Shown: positions 1 through 8,296 of the stretch, piece after piece
Layout: each line of letters begins with the position of its first letter
How positions within the stretch are numbered: the stretch's first letter is position 1
Notes under the pieces: generated by a model
The model's input: only the letters and a program-made list of their open reading frames with translations
The model's database searches: none
Told to the model about the DNA's origin: nothing
Program-made: the position numbers and the translations under genes
Source: Chloroflexia bacterium
GTDB taxonomy: Bacteria > Chloroflexota > Chloroflexia > Thermomicrobiales > JALYUS01
NCBI GenBank assembly: GCA_025924435.1
Contig: JAICIL010000012.1
Coordinates: forward strand, 1-28,722
DNA length: 28,722 nucleotides
Direction: 5' to 3'

Positions 1-1
1 C

Positions 2-280
2 TTCCTCGGCCCGCTGCCGCTCCTGCGGCTGGCGTGGCAGCCACTCGTCGCGGCGGCGCTCTTCGCGATCGTCGCGTGGGGCGTCGGATGGCGGCTGGGG
101 TTGGGTGCGTGGGCGGGCGCGGTGATCGGCGGTGCGGTCTACTGCGTCGCGCTCCTCGCCCTCGGCGCGGTCGGCCCGGAGGAGCGGGCGCTTGCGGGAC
201 GATTGGTGCAGCGGGGAAGCCCTACCCCCCCAACCCCCTTCCCCGATGGGGAAGGGGGAGCAACGCGGATTACGCGTTGA
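2..280 (+). CDS. Polysaccharide flippase-like membrane protein, C-terminal fragment
   Basis: This is the last 92 codons of a gene that begins before the window. The frame is open from base 2 to a TGA at 278-280. It encodes two hydrophobic segments (roughly residues 14-30 and 38-58 of the fragment) and then a short charged end with GPEERALAGRLVQR. A last helix followed by an E-E-R-x-L stretch resembles the C-terminus of Wzx/MurJ-like oligosaccharide flippases, which move lipid-linked sugars across the cytoplasmic membrane. That assignment is by resemblance only. The final ~22 residues (after LVQRGS) are encoded by a C-rich/G-rich hairpin repeat, so the original stop was probably lost when the repeat arrived. 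The gene converges on the dioxygenase, with only 7 bases between the stops. Confidence 0.5.
   Translation, partial: FLGPLPLLRLAWQPLVAAALFAIVAWGVGWRLGLGAWAGAVIGGAVYCVALLALGAVGPEERALAGRLVQRGSPTPPTPFPDGEGGATRITR
213..263. repeat. C-rich hairpin repeat inside the end of the flippase gene
   Basis: A perfect 11-bp stem (CCCCCTTCCCC at 234-244, GGGGAAGGGGG at 248-258) has a 3-base loop. It follows the tract CCTACCCCCCCAA. The same design (C-tract, AACCCCCTTCCC, 3-base loop, GGGAAGGGGGAGC) recurs at 13941-13980, so this is one copy of a dispersed repeat. It may also end transcription of the flippase gene, although there is no T-tract. Confidence 0.75.
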
Positions 281-287
281 GATCTTT

Positions 288-938
288 TCAGGTGTTCACG
301 ACGAAGGTGAACGCGCCCTGTTTGCCGTCGGAGTTGTCTTGCAGGTCCACCAGCAAGTTGGCGTCGAAGATGCCGTCGCTGCTATTGCGCGGCTCGTTCG
401 GGAAGTAGAGTCGCGTTGTGAGCACCGGGCCGTTCGGGGCCTGCACCTTCACATGGATGTGGCGCGTCCGGCCGGGATAGAGGCCGGGGACGATCGTTTC
501 GAGGGAAAAACGGCCCGCGTCGTCGGTGAACTGATGGCCGCGCAGCCGGTAGCCGGTGTTGTCGTAGACACCCGCGTCGTCCGCCTGCCAGAAATCGAGC
601 AGCGTGCGACCAACAGGCGTGCAATCCGTCGCGAGGACGGACCCCGCCACGACGAGGCGGGTGCCCGCGAGATCGGGTTCCAAGAGCGACGCGCGCTCCG
701 GCGAATTGGGCGTGAAATACGGCCCCTCGGTTTGCGCCGGGGTGACGCTGTGGTCATCGTTGGCGTCACACGCCGGTGTGGCGGGCAATGTGCGCGGCTG
801 CGCTTGCGCGGTCGCCATGCCCGCGACATGATCGCGGCGCGTCCATGCAAACGCGGTGAGCGCCGCTGCCGTCAGCGTGGCGAGCGATTTCGACAGGAAC
901 GAGCGACGCAGTACGGGTGATCGCCCTTTGCGTTGCAT
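288..938 (-). CDS. Tat-exported intradiol ring-cleavage dioxygenase
   Basis: This is a 216-residue protein of the protocatechuate/catechol intradiol dioxygenase family, non-haem Fe(III) enzymes that open catechol rings between the two hydroxyls. An N-terminal twin-arginine signal (LRRSFLSKSLATL, residues 10-22) predicts export in folded form. The family ligands are all present: Tyr125 (AGVYDN), Tyr154 (PGLYPGR) and the His160/His162 pair (RTRHIHVKV). The supporting motifs EGPYFTP (71-77) and LDFWQADDAG (114-123) are also there. The short length and the export signal match the extracellular, less-characterised branch of the family rather than the cytosolic beta-ketoadipate enzymes, so the substrate is uncertain. 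The ATG at 938 has an excellent ribosome site (GGAGGTGA, about 6 bases upstream). No other aromatic-degradation gene is nearby. Confidence 0.9.
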   Translation of the reverse strand: MQRKGRSPVLRRSFLSKSLATLTAAALTAFAWTRRDHVAGMATAQAQPRTLPATPACDANDDHSVTPAQTEGPYFTPNSPERASLLEPDLAGTRLVVAGSVLATDCTPVGRTLLDFWQADDAGVYDNTGYRLRGHQFTDDAGRFSLETIVPGLYPGRTRHIHVKVQAPNGPVLTTRLYFPNEPRNSSDGIFDANLLVDLQDNSDGKQGAFTFVVNT

Positions 939-1002
939 GGCTCACCTCCGATGGACCGGCCGCACCGACCACGCACCCAGTTTCGCACCTGCGCCGGTTG
1001 CG

Positions 1003-1470
1003 TCAAGTTTCAGCATCGACCGCGAGTCTCTTTTCCATCGTCAGGCCCGTTTCCGTCTCGTCAATGACGCGGTAGCCGAGCCGCTCGTAGTAATCCCGGT
1101 TCTCCGCCATCGCGCGACGCACACCGAGGCGCGTGTAGGGCAGACCTTTCTCCACCGCCCGCTTCTCGGCATACTCCATAAGCGCCCGGCCGATCCCCCT
1201 CCGCTGATACGCGGGCAGCACCCCAAGCCGAAAGAGGAAACAGTGATCCGTTTCAAAGGCATAGAACAGACATCCAACAACTGTCTCATCCACGACCGCG
1301 AGGATCACCGGGAATGTCGCTATCATCCCGCGCGTGCCCTCAACCGTGTCGCTGAACGCGCCGGATGGCCCATTGGGCCGGTGTCGGTAGGGTTCGTTCG
1401 CCGCCCGTAGCACCGCGAGGATAACCGAAGCATCCGCTTCCGCCGCTTCGCGAAGGTGAAAATCAGGCAT
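1003..1470 (-). CDS. GNAT family N-acetyltransferase
   Basis: This is a 155-residue acetyl-CoA-dependent N-acetyltransferase. The acetyl-CoA pyrophosphate-binding motif is clear: LGVLPAYQRRGIGRALMEYAE, with the R-R-G-I-G-R-A core about two-thirds of the way along. It is followed by the usual ENRDYYERLGYR segment that ends the GNAT fold. The ATG at 1470 is preferred to upstream starts because the protein then opens with MPDFHLREAAEADA, the normal first strand and helix of the fold. It overlaps the end of the GH1 gene by 8 bases, so the two are probably translated from one message. The substrate cannot be told from the sequence. Confidence 0.85.
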   Translation of the reverse strand: MPDFHLREAAEADASVILAVLRAANEPYRHRPNGPSGAFSDTVEGTRGMIATFPVILAVVDETVVGCLFYAFETDHCFLFRLGVLPAYQRRGIGRALMEYAEKRAVEKGLPYTRLGVRRAMAENRDYYERLGYRVIDETETGLTMEKRLAVDAET

Positions 1471-2797
1471 CGCGGACTTCGCCCTCGGCGATGACACGGG
1501 CGTACCAATGGCCGCTCTCTTTCAGGGTGCGGGCCTGGGTGGCGAAGTCGGTGTAGGCGATGCCGAAGCGGGTGCTGTAGCCGCCGGGGAAGGCGAAACA
1601 GTCCATCAGCGTCCAGAGGAAGTAACCCCGCAGCGGCACGCCCGCATCGAGCGCGCGGAGCATCTGCGGGAAGATGGCGCGCAGGTAATCGAGGCGGGCG
1701 CGGTCGTGGATGACGCCCTGGGCGTCCGGCCCGGTGTTGTCCGGCGCGCCGTTGCCGGTGATGAGGACGGAGGCGGGTGCATAGTCCCGCTGTACGCGCG
1801 TCAGGGCGTCGTACAGCCCCTCAATCGCGCCGTCGGCGGGTTCGCTCTCCGGCGAGAGGCGCGCCGCCATGATCGGCGGGGCGGGATCGTCGCGGATGAT
1901 GGCGTGGGCGGCGTAGTTCACGCCGAGGAAGTCAATCGGGGCGGCGATGGTCGCCATGTCCGCCGTCCGCACTTCCGGCGCGTCCGCCCCAAATAGTTCC
2001 ATCGCGTCGTCCGGGTACGCGCCCCGGAAGAGCGGGTCGAGAAACCAGCGGTTCGCGAAGCCGTCGTACCGCACCGCCGCCGCGAGATCCGCCTCGCGAT
2101 CCGTCGCGGGGTAGCAGGGCGTGACGCCGACCGCGATGCCGACCCGCGTCGCCGCGTTGCCGTTCGCGCGGAGGATCGGCGCCGCCTCGCCGTGCGAGAC
2201 GAGGATGTTGTGCGCCACCTGCAACCCGGTTTTCCAATCGCGCAGCCCCGGCGCGTGCTCGCCCGTGATGTGGCCGTGATAGGCGACGTGCCGCGGCTCG
2301 TTGTGTGTCACCCAGTGCGCGACGCGGTCGCCGAGGCGGCGGGAGAGCGTATCGGCATACTCCGCGAAGGCGGCGATCGTGTCGCGGTTCGTCCAACCGC
2401 CGCGCTCCTGCATCGCCTGCGGGAGATCGCCGTGGTAGAGGGTGAGGCACGGCGCGATGTTCGCCGCGAGCAGGGCGTCCACGACGCGCTCATAGTGATC
2501 CAGCCCGGCCCGGTTCAGCCGCCCATACCCCTCCGGGTAGATGCGGGACCAGGCGACCGAGAAGCGGTACGCATTGACGCCGATGCGCCGCATCAGGTCA
2601 ATGTCGTCGCGGTGGCGGTGGTACGCATCGCACGCCACGTCGCCGGTGCCGCCGCCCCGCATGTTGCCCGGCGTGTGCGCGAAGCGATCCCAGATCGTCT
2701 CGCCCCGCCCATCCTCGCGCACCGCCCCCTCGGTCTGGTACGCCGAGGTCGCCGTGCCCCAGATGAAATCGCCCGGAAAAAACGTCGCCACACGCAC
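1463..2797 (-). CDS. GH1 (beta-glucosidase family) protein lacking the catalytic nucleophile
   Basis: This is a 444-residue, full-length glycoside hydrolase family 1 protein. Family landmarks are plain: FIWGTATSAYQTEG (11-24), AYRFSVAWSRIYPEG (76-90), THNEP (164-168, with acid/base Glu167), HAPG (181-184), LGVNY (291-295) and GYSTRFGIAYTDF (406-418). Residues that normally make the enzyme work are changed. The nucleophile motif I/V-T-E-N-G reads ITGNG, so residue 348 is Gly. The Tyr that contacts the nucleophile (second Y of NYY) is Ala296. The sugar-binding F-E-W reads F-A-F (401-403), and the Trp of YHWDLP is Gly123. Gln21, His122 and Asn166 remain. Known retaining GH1 hydrolysis needs that Glu, so this is inferred to be a binding protein or an altered enzyme. 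The start is GTG at 2797 (a second GTG lies two codons on); the ribosome site is weak. Confidence 0.9.
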   Translation of the reverse strand: MRVATFFPGDFIWGTATSAYQTEGAVREDGRGETIWDRFAHTPGNMRGGGTGDVACDAYHRHRDDIDLMRRIGVNAYRFSVAWSRIYPEGYGRLNRAGLDHYERVVDALLAANIAPCLTLYHGDLPQAMQERGGWTNRDTIAAFAEYADTLSRRLGDRVAHWVTHNEPRHVAYHGHITGEHAPGLRDWKTGLQVAHNILVSHGEAAPILRANGNAATRVGIAVGVTPCYPATDREADLAAAVRYDGFANRWFLDPLFRGAYPDDAMELFGADAPEVRTADMATIAAPIDFLGVNYAAHAIIRDDPAPPIMAARLSPESEPADGAIEGLYDALTRVQRDYAPASVLITGNGAPDNTGPDAQGVIHDRARLDYLRAIFPQMLRALDAGVPLRGYFLWTLMDCFAFPGGYSTRFGIAYTDFATQARTLKESGHWYARVIAEGEVRDA

Positions 2798-2832
2798 CTC
2801 GCCCGCGATTGCGCATCACTCCCTCTCGCGGC

Positions 2833-2838
2833 ATGATA
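2833..2838 (-). promoter_or_regulatory. Possible -10 box for the GH1/GNAT pair
   Basis: The minus strand reads TATCAT, a 5/6 match to TATAAT, about 36 bases before the GH1 start. No convincing -35 hexamer lies at the right distance; it would fall next to the inverted repeat at 2864-2959. Confidence 0.25.
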
Positions 2839-2863
2839 CACGGACACGAGGAAAACCGGGATC

Positions 2864-2959
2864 GAACCGCCAAGACGCCAGGGACGCCAAGGAGATAGAT
2901 AAAACGAACCGTCACCCTTCTCTGCCTCTCTCTTGGCGTCCCTGGCGTCTTGGCGGTTC
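2864..2959. repeat. Inverted repeat, family A, perfect 28-bp arms
   Basis: The left arm (2864-2891) starts GAACCGCCAAGACGCC. The right arm (2932-2959) is its exact reverse complement, ending GGCGTCTTGGCGGTTC. A 40-base A/T-richer loop separates them. It lies between the divergent GH1 and DUF3891 genes. Related copies are at 3779-3880, 4412-4603, 5856-5958 and 10118-10253, all with outer GAACC..GGTTC ends (one copy slightly shorter). The element has no coding capacity and resembles a miniature inverted-repeat element. Confidence 0.9.
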
Positions 2960-2977
2960 AATGAAAGGGCGTATCCC

Positions 2978-3826
2978 ATGCTGCATCGTGAGGACCCGGA
3001 CGGGCTGATTGTCATCACGCAGCCGGTGCATGCGTGGATCGCGGCGCAACTGGCGCGGAACTGGGGAAATGCGCAATTCGGCTTGTTCGCGCCGTGGGAG
3101 GAGGTCTGCCTCGGCGCGGAGCAGCACGATATCGGCATGGCCGCGTGGGAGCGCGCCCCGACGCTGAACCCGAAGACGGGCCGCCCCTATTCCTTCATGA
3201 ATATGCCGACGCGCGCGCACGTCCGGGGATGGACGGAGGCGGGTCGGCTCGCGCTCGTGCAGGGCCGGTACGCCGCGCTCCTCACCTCGCTGCACGGCAC
3301 GGGCCTCTACGAAAAGTACCACGACTGGGCGCGCGACACGCCGGAGGACGCCCAGGCGGCGCGGGACTATCTCAGGGACGAACATGCCTTCCAGGAGGAA
3401 CTGCTCGATGCGATCCGCCGCGACCCGGTGTATGCGCTCTACGCGACCGATGAGGCCGTCGCGCGCAATCGCCGCCTCGTCGCGGCGTGGGATCGCCTCT
3501 CGCTCGCCCTCTGCCACGGCGTCCGCGCGCCGGTGACGGTCCCCGACGTGCCGACGGCCGATGGCGAAACCGCGCTGACCCTCGCGCCGGTGGATGACGA
3601 TCCGCTCAACGTCACGGTGGACCCGTGGCCCTTCCACGCCTACACCGTCCGGCTCGTCTGCGAGGGGCGTCGCCTCCCGCAAACCTTCGCCGATGAAGCG
3701 GAGATGCGCGCCGCCCTCGCCGCCGCCCCCTGGGTCACGATCGTGACCACGTTGCGGAAGAATGAAGAATCAGGATTCAACCCGAAGGCGCGAAGGGCGC
3801 GAAGGAAAGAGGAGAAGAGAGATTAG
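2978..3826 (+). CDS. DUF3891 family protein
   Basis: This is a 282-residue protein of unknown biochemical role. The N-terminus, MLHREDPDGLIVITQPVHAWIA, and the later AEQHDIGMAAWERAP segment (residues 48-62) match the DUF3891 pattern: a Q-x-x-H near residue 18, an H-D pair near 50 and then TGRPYSF. The conserved His and Asp residues suggest a metal-binding helical fold like HD-type hydrolases, but this is inference. The start is the ATG at 2978: the reading frame is open further upstream, but only through the inverted repeat, and GAAAGGGCG sits about 8 bases before this ATG. The last ~15 residues (NPKARRARRKEEKRD) are encoded by the next inverted repeat and look unlike family sequence. Confidence 0.8.
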   Translation: MLHREDPDGLIVITQPVHAWIAAQLARNWGNAQFGLFAPWEEVCLGAEQHDIGMAAWERAPTLNPKTGRPYSFMNMPTRAHVRGWTEAGRLALVQGRYAALLTSLHGTGLYEKYHDWARDTPEDAQAARDYLRDEHAFQEELLDAIRRDPVYALYATDEAVARNRRLVAAWDRLSLALCHGVRAPVTVPDVPTADGETALTLAPVDDDPLNVTVDPWPFHAYTVRLVCEGRRLPQTFADEAEMRAALAAAPWVTIVTTLRKNEESGFNPKARRARRKEEKRD

Positions 3827-3880
3827 GAATTTACATCCTCATCTTCTTCCGGTCTTCGCGCCCTTCGCGTCTTCGTGGTT
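3779..3880. repeat. Inverted repeat, family A, overlapping the end of the DUF3891 gene
   Basis: The left arm (3779-3804, AACCCGAAGGCGCGAAGG...) and right arm (3854-3880, CTTCGCGCCCTTCGCG...GGTT) are imperfect reverse complements around a ~49-base centre. The left arm encodes the C-terminal tail and the centre supplies the TAG stop of the DUF3891 gene. The right arm ends 12 bases before the stop of the converging RidA-like gene. Confidence 0.8.
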
Positions 3881-3891
3881 CAGAACGCCTT

Positions 3892-4356
3892 TTAGTCCGC
3901 GACCTCGACGATCATTTCGATCTCGACGGCCATGCCGCCGGGCAGTTGGGCCATGCCGACGGCGGAGCGCGCGTGGCGGCCCGCGTCGCCGTAGAGTTCG
4001 ATCAGGAGTTCGGTCGCGCCGTTGATGACGCCGGGCTGCTCGGTGAAATCGAGCGTCGAGTTGACGAGGCCGAGCAGTTTGACGACCTGCGTCACCTTGT
4101 CCAAGTCGCCGATGCACTTTTGCAGGGATTCCAGCAGGTTGAGCATCGTCAGTTTCGCGGCCTCGTATCCCTGCTCCGTCGTGAACTCCCGGCCCAGTTT
4201 GCCGATGTACTGATTCGTGCCCCCGCGCGACGGGCCGTGGCCGGAGAGGTAGACGACGTTGCCCGTGCGCCGGTACATGAGGATTTTCGATGCCGGGTTC
4301 GGCGGGTTGTTCGGCATCTCAAGGCCGAGTTCTTTGATTTTCTGCTCGATCTTCAC
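3892..4356 (-). CDS. RidA/YjgF/YER057c/UK114 family protein
   Basis: This is a 154-residue RidA-superfamily protein. Characterised members deaminate reactive enamine/imine intermediates made by PLP enzymes, working as cytosolic trimers with active sites between subunits. The family core is clear: VVYLSGHGP (34-42), AKLTMLNLLESL (67-78), a long central helix region, then HARSAVGMAQLPGGMAVEIEMIVEV at the end. Arg130 and Glu145 have the same 15-residue spacing as Arg105 and Glu120 of E. coli RidA, so imine deaminase chemistry is plausible. The extended N-terminus (about 25 residues) places it in a divergent subgroup. The start is GTG at 4356 with GGGAG about 9 bases upstream. It is divergent from a PLP-dependent class V aminotransferase, a fitting though unproven partner. 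Confidence 0.88.
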   Translation of the reverse strand: MKIEQKIKELGLEMPNNPPNPASKILMYRRTGNVVYLSGHGPSRGGTNQYIGKLGREFTTEQGYEAAKLTMLNLLESLQKCIGDLDKVTQVVKLLGLVNSTLDFTEQPGVINGATELLIELYGDAGRHARSAVGMAQLPGGMAVEIEMIVEVAD

Positions 4357-4400
4357 GCGCGCACGCTCCCTGCGCTCCCTTCCAACCGGACGACACGATG

Positions 4401-4406
4401 CTTATA
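4401..4406 (-). promoter_or_regulatory. Possible -10 box for the RidA-like gene
   Basis: The minus strand reads TATAAG (5/6 to consensus), 5 bases outside the left end of the inverted repeat at 4412-4603. Any -35 element would have to lie inside the repeat arm, where GCGGTT is the nearest candidate and a poor match. Confidence 0.3.
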
Positions 4407-4411
4407 CCACG

Positions 4412-4603
4412 GAAACCGGGGAGAACCGCAAAGACGTAGAGAACACAGAGGACGCAAAGGAAAAAGAGAGGAACCAAGAGATGCGGCGATAGTGACCGGT
4501 CCCATTCTGGCACCACATATTCTTCGTCTCTTCGTGGTTCTAATCCCTCTTTACTCTCTGCGTCCTCTATCCTCTCTGCGTCTCTGCGGTTCTCCCCGGT
4601 TTC
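4412..4603. repeat. Inverted repeat, family A, long version
   Basis: The left arm begins GAAACCGGGGAGAACCGC at 4412 and runs to about 4455. The right arm runs from about 4557 and ends GCGGTTCTCCCCGGTTTC at 4603. The arms have small mismatches and an approximately 100-base centre. The outer GGGGAGAACCGC block is shared with the copy near 10118-10260. It fills the gap between the divergent RidA-like and aminotransferase genes. Confidence 0.8.
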
Positions 4604-4620
4604 AGCGCGCCGGTTTCGGG

Positions 4621-4626
4621 TAGAAT
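4621..4626 (+). promoter_or_regulatory. Possible -10 box for the class V aminotransferase
   Basis: TAGAAT (5/6 to consensus) lies 17 bases outside the right end of the inverted repeat and about 60 bases before the ATG at 4687. The hexamer 17 bases upstream is GGTTTC, the terminal bases of the repeat, which is a poor -35. Confidence 0.3.
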
Positions 4627-4686
4627 GGCGGGCAGCAGGTCGTGTGGGGAGTTGTCGAGTGCCGCAGGCAGGAAGGGATGGCCATC

Positions 4687-5841
4687 ATGAGCGCCGTGGA
4701 TGTCGCCGGATCGCTTCGCGAGGTGCGCGAGCATGAGTTCCCGATTGTGCGGGAATGCACCTATCTCAACGGGGCGTCGCAGGGGCCGTGGCCGACGCGG
4801 ACCGTGCAGGCGGTGCGGGAGGTCGTCGAGGCGTGCCAGGTGCCGCACCTGAAGCCCGCGACTTCGCTGCCGCCGTACGAGCAGATCGCCCGCGAGCGCC
4901 TCGCGCGATTGATGGGCGCGGAACCGGGCGACATCGTCTTCACGAGCAACACGACGCACGGCATGAACATCGCCGTGCAGGGGATCGCCTGGCGGGAGGG
5001 GGACAACATCGTCCTGCCGCGGCGGGAGTTCCCCTCGCTCTCGTACGCGATGCTCCACCTCAAGGAGCGCGGCGTCGAGGTGCGCATCGTCCCCTTCCTG
5101 GGCGCGGGGCCGTCCGTGGATGAACTGATGGCGCACGTGGATAGCCGGACGCGCGCCGTCGCGTGCAGCGCGATCATGTGGGACACCGGCTACCGCGCCG
5201 ATCTCGAAACGCTCGGTGCGCGGTGCGCGGCGCGGGGCTGCCTGCTGATCGTGGACGGCATCCAACTCGTCGGCGCGAACCAAGTGGATGTCCGGGCGGC
5301 GCGCGTCTCGACGCTGGCGACGCACGGCTACAAGTGGCTGCTCGCGGGCTTCGGCGTCGGCGCGCTCTACGTCGCGCCCGAAGCGGTGGACCAAATTTCG
5401 CCCACCTTCATCGGCTCGCAGTCGGTGGACGCCCCGCCGGACACCTTCGACGGCACGCTGAACTGGAAGCCGGGCGCGGCGCGCTACCAGGCGGGCGGCG
5501 GCAACCGGATCGGCTGGGCCGCGCTCGCCACCTCGCTCGGGCTGATCGAGGAAGTCGGCATCGCGGCGATCGAGGAGCGGGATCGCGCGCTCGCCGAATA
5601 CCTCTATGCCGGCCTCAGCCGCAAAGAGGGCGTTGAGATCGTCAGTTCGCCCGATCCCGCACATCGCGCCCAGATCATCGCCTTCACCCTCGGCAGCGCG
5701 GAGCGGGACGCGGCGACGGTCAAGGAGTTGGAGGAGCAGGGGATCATCGTCGCCCTGCGCCCGCTCGGCCTGCGCGCCTCCCCGAACTTCTACAACACCG
5801 AGGAGGAAGTGGACCGCCTCCTCGCCGCCCTCCCGGACTGA
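4687..5841 (+). CDS. PLP-dependent class V aminotransferase (isopenicillin N epimerase / cysteine desulfurase-like)
   Basis: This is a 384-residue fold-type I PLP enzyme of the class V group. The internal-aldimine lysine is Lys216 in THGYKWLLAGFGVGALYV, matching the family H-K-W-L-x-G-x-G-x-G. The cofactor-ring aspartate is Asp190 in LLIVDGIQLVG. YLNGASQGPWP near the start and FTSNTTHGMNIA (the phosphate-binding turn) are also typical. Lengths of 370-400 are normal for isopenicillin N epimerase-like and SufS-like members. The exact reaction (desulfuration, epimerisation, cleavage) cannot be assigned. An earlier in-frame GTG exists at 4642, but the ATG at 4687 has AGGAAGGG 9 bases upstream and gives the usual N-terminus. 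The neighbouring RidA-like protein could remove reactive products of such an enzyme. Confidence 0.87.
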   Translation: MSAVDVAGSLREVREHEFPIVRECTYLNGASQGPWPTRTVQAVREVVEACQVPHLKPATSLPPYEQIARERLARLMGAEPGDIVFTSNTTHGMNIAVQGIAWREGDNIVLPRREFPSLSYAMLHLKERGVEVRIVPFLGAGPSVDELMAHVDSRTRAVACSAIMWDTGYRADLETLGARCAARGCLLIVDGIQLVGANQVDVRAARVSTLATHGYKWLLAGFGVGALYVAPEAVDQISPTFIGSQSVDAPPDTFDGTLNWKPGAARYQAGGGNRIGWAALATSLGLIEEVGIAAIEERDRALAEYLYAGLSRKEGVEIVSSPDPAHRAQIIAFTLGSAERDAATVKELEEQGIIVALRPLGLRASPNFYNTEEEVDRLLAALPD

Positions 5842-5855
5842 GTGACGAAAATTTT

Positions 5856-5956
5856 GAACCGCGAAGGCGCGAAGGACGCGAAGGAGAGACGAAGATAAAG
5901 AGGAAACGCACCTCTCTTTTCTTCTGTTTTCTTCGCGCCCTTCGCGCCTTCGCGGT

Positions 5957-5958
<2 letters not shown>
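5856..5958. repeat. Inverted repeat, family A, overlapping the stop of the CFA synthase gene
   Basis: The left arm 5856-5883 (GAACCGCGAAGGCGCG...) and right arm 5931-5958 (...GCGCCTTCGCGGTTC) are 28 bases each with one mismatch, around a 47-base centre. It lies between two converging genes. Bases 5957-5959 at the repeat edge supply the TGA of the minus-strand synthase gene. It could form a two-way terminator-like hairpin. Confidence 0.88.
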
Positions 5959-7339
<1,381 letters not shown>

Positions 7340-7391
7340 CGCGCTTCCTCCTTTTTCGCGCATCACAGGGCGGTAAACGGCTGGCGCGATG

Positions 7392-7420
7392 ATACTATAG
7401 AAGGCGTGGCGGTTTCACAA
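7392..7420 (-). promoter_or_regulatory. Candidate sigma-70-type promoter for the CFA synthase gene
   Basis: On the minus strand TTGTGA (7415-7420) and TAGTAT (7392-7397) are separated by 17 bases, each matching consensus at 4 of 6 positions. The start codon is about 46 bases beyond the expected transcript start. Confidence 0.4.
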
Positions 7421-7443
7421 GGGGCTTTCGTGGGAGCGATGCA

Positions 7444-8109
7444 ATGACGCGACAAACGCTGACAATGAACGACGAACTCCATGACTACCTCCTCGCTGCG
7501 TCGCTGCGGGAACCGGCGCTCTTGCAGCAGTTGCGGGACGAAACGGGGCGCCTGCCGAACGCGCAGATGCAGCTCGCCCCCGAGCAGGGGCAATTCCTCG
7601 CCTTCCTCGTGCGGGCGATCGGCGCGCGGCGGACGCTGGAGATCGGTGTCTTCACCGGCTACTCCTCGCTCTGCGTCGCACTCTCCTTGCCATCGGACGG
7701 GCAGGTCGTCGCCTGCGACGTGAGCGAGGAATGGACGGCGACCGCCCGGCGCTACTGGGAGGCGGCGGGGGTCGCCAGCAAGATTGACCTCCGCATCGCA
7801 CCCGCCCTCCAGACGCTCGATGGCCTCCTCGATACGGGCGAGGAGGGCGCGTTCGATTTCGCCCTGATTGACGCCGACAAACCGACGTACCCCGATTACT
7901 ACGAGCGCTGCCTCCAATTGCTGCGGCCCGGCGGCGTGATCGCGATAGACAACGTCCTGCGTGATGGCCGCGTCGCCGACCCCGCCGACCACCAACCGGG
8001 CATCGTTGCGATGCGCGCGTTCAACGCCCACCTCCACCAGGACGAGCGCATTGACCTCAGCCTGCTCCCCATCGGCGACGGCTTGACTCTGGCGCGCAAA
8101 CGGCCATGA
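7444..8109 (+). CDS. Class I SAM-dependent O-methyltransferase (caffeoyl-CoA OMT-like)
   Basis: This is a 221-residue member of the cation-dependent O-methyltransferase family (COMT/CCoAOMT-like), which methylates a catechol hydroxyl of small aromatic substrates. The SAM-binding LEIGVFTGYSSL is at 65-76. The divalent-metal site is complete: Asp143 in LIDADKPTY plus the Asp169-Asn170 pair in AIDNVLRDG. The full length matches bacterial members (about 215-225). The ATG at 7444 has GGGAGC about 9 bases upstream. The gene stands alone. Its TGA is immediately followed by a hairpin repeat whose first base is the last base of the stop. The natural substrate is unknown, though a catechol would be expected. 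Confidence 0.9.
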   Translation: MTRQTLTMNDELHDYLLAASLREPALLQQLRDETGRLPNAQMQLAPEQGQFLAFLVRAIGARRTLEIGVFTGYSSLCVALSLPSDGQVVACDVSEEWTATARRYWEAAGVASKIDLRIAPALQTLDGLLDTGEEGAFDFALIDADKPTYPDYYERCLQLLRPGGVIAIDNVLRDGRVADPADHQPGIVAMRAFNAHLHQDERIDLSLLPIGDGLTLARKRP

Positions 8110-8206
8110 TCTGGTAGTGCGGGCTTTCCAGCCCGCGCCGCCCACTCGCCAAAGGCTTCAGCCTGCGAAACGCAAACTGCAGGCTGGAAAGCCCGCGCTA
8201 CCAGAT
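8109..8206. repeat. Inverted repeat, family C (ATCTGGTAGTGCGGGC...)
   Basis: 25-base arms at 8109-8133 and 8182-8206 are reverse complements with a single G/T-type difference. A second pair (AGCCTGC around 8159-8165, GCAGGCT around 8179-8185) nests inside. It begins on the last base of the O-methyltransferase stop codon, so it may form the 3' end of that transcript. A related core (GCGGGCTTCAGCCTGC) occurs in the hairpin at 15190-15217. Confidence 0.85.
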
Positions 8207-8241
8207 GGATAGCCCATTTCCTCATCATATCTTGCTATGGG

Positions 8242-8270
8242 TGGACGTACACCTTCATTTTCCCTATAAT
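8242..8270 (+). promoter_or_regulatory. Sigma-70-type promoter for the CapA-like gene
   Basis: TGGACG (8242-8247, 4/6) is separated by 17 bases from a perfect TATAAT (8265-8270). The expected transcript start is near 8277, giving a leader of about 20 bases that contains the ribosome site GGGAGG before the ATG at 8297. Confidence 0.7.
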
Positions 8271-8296
8271 GCTCCCGACAGTGCGGGAGGTGGGGA

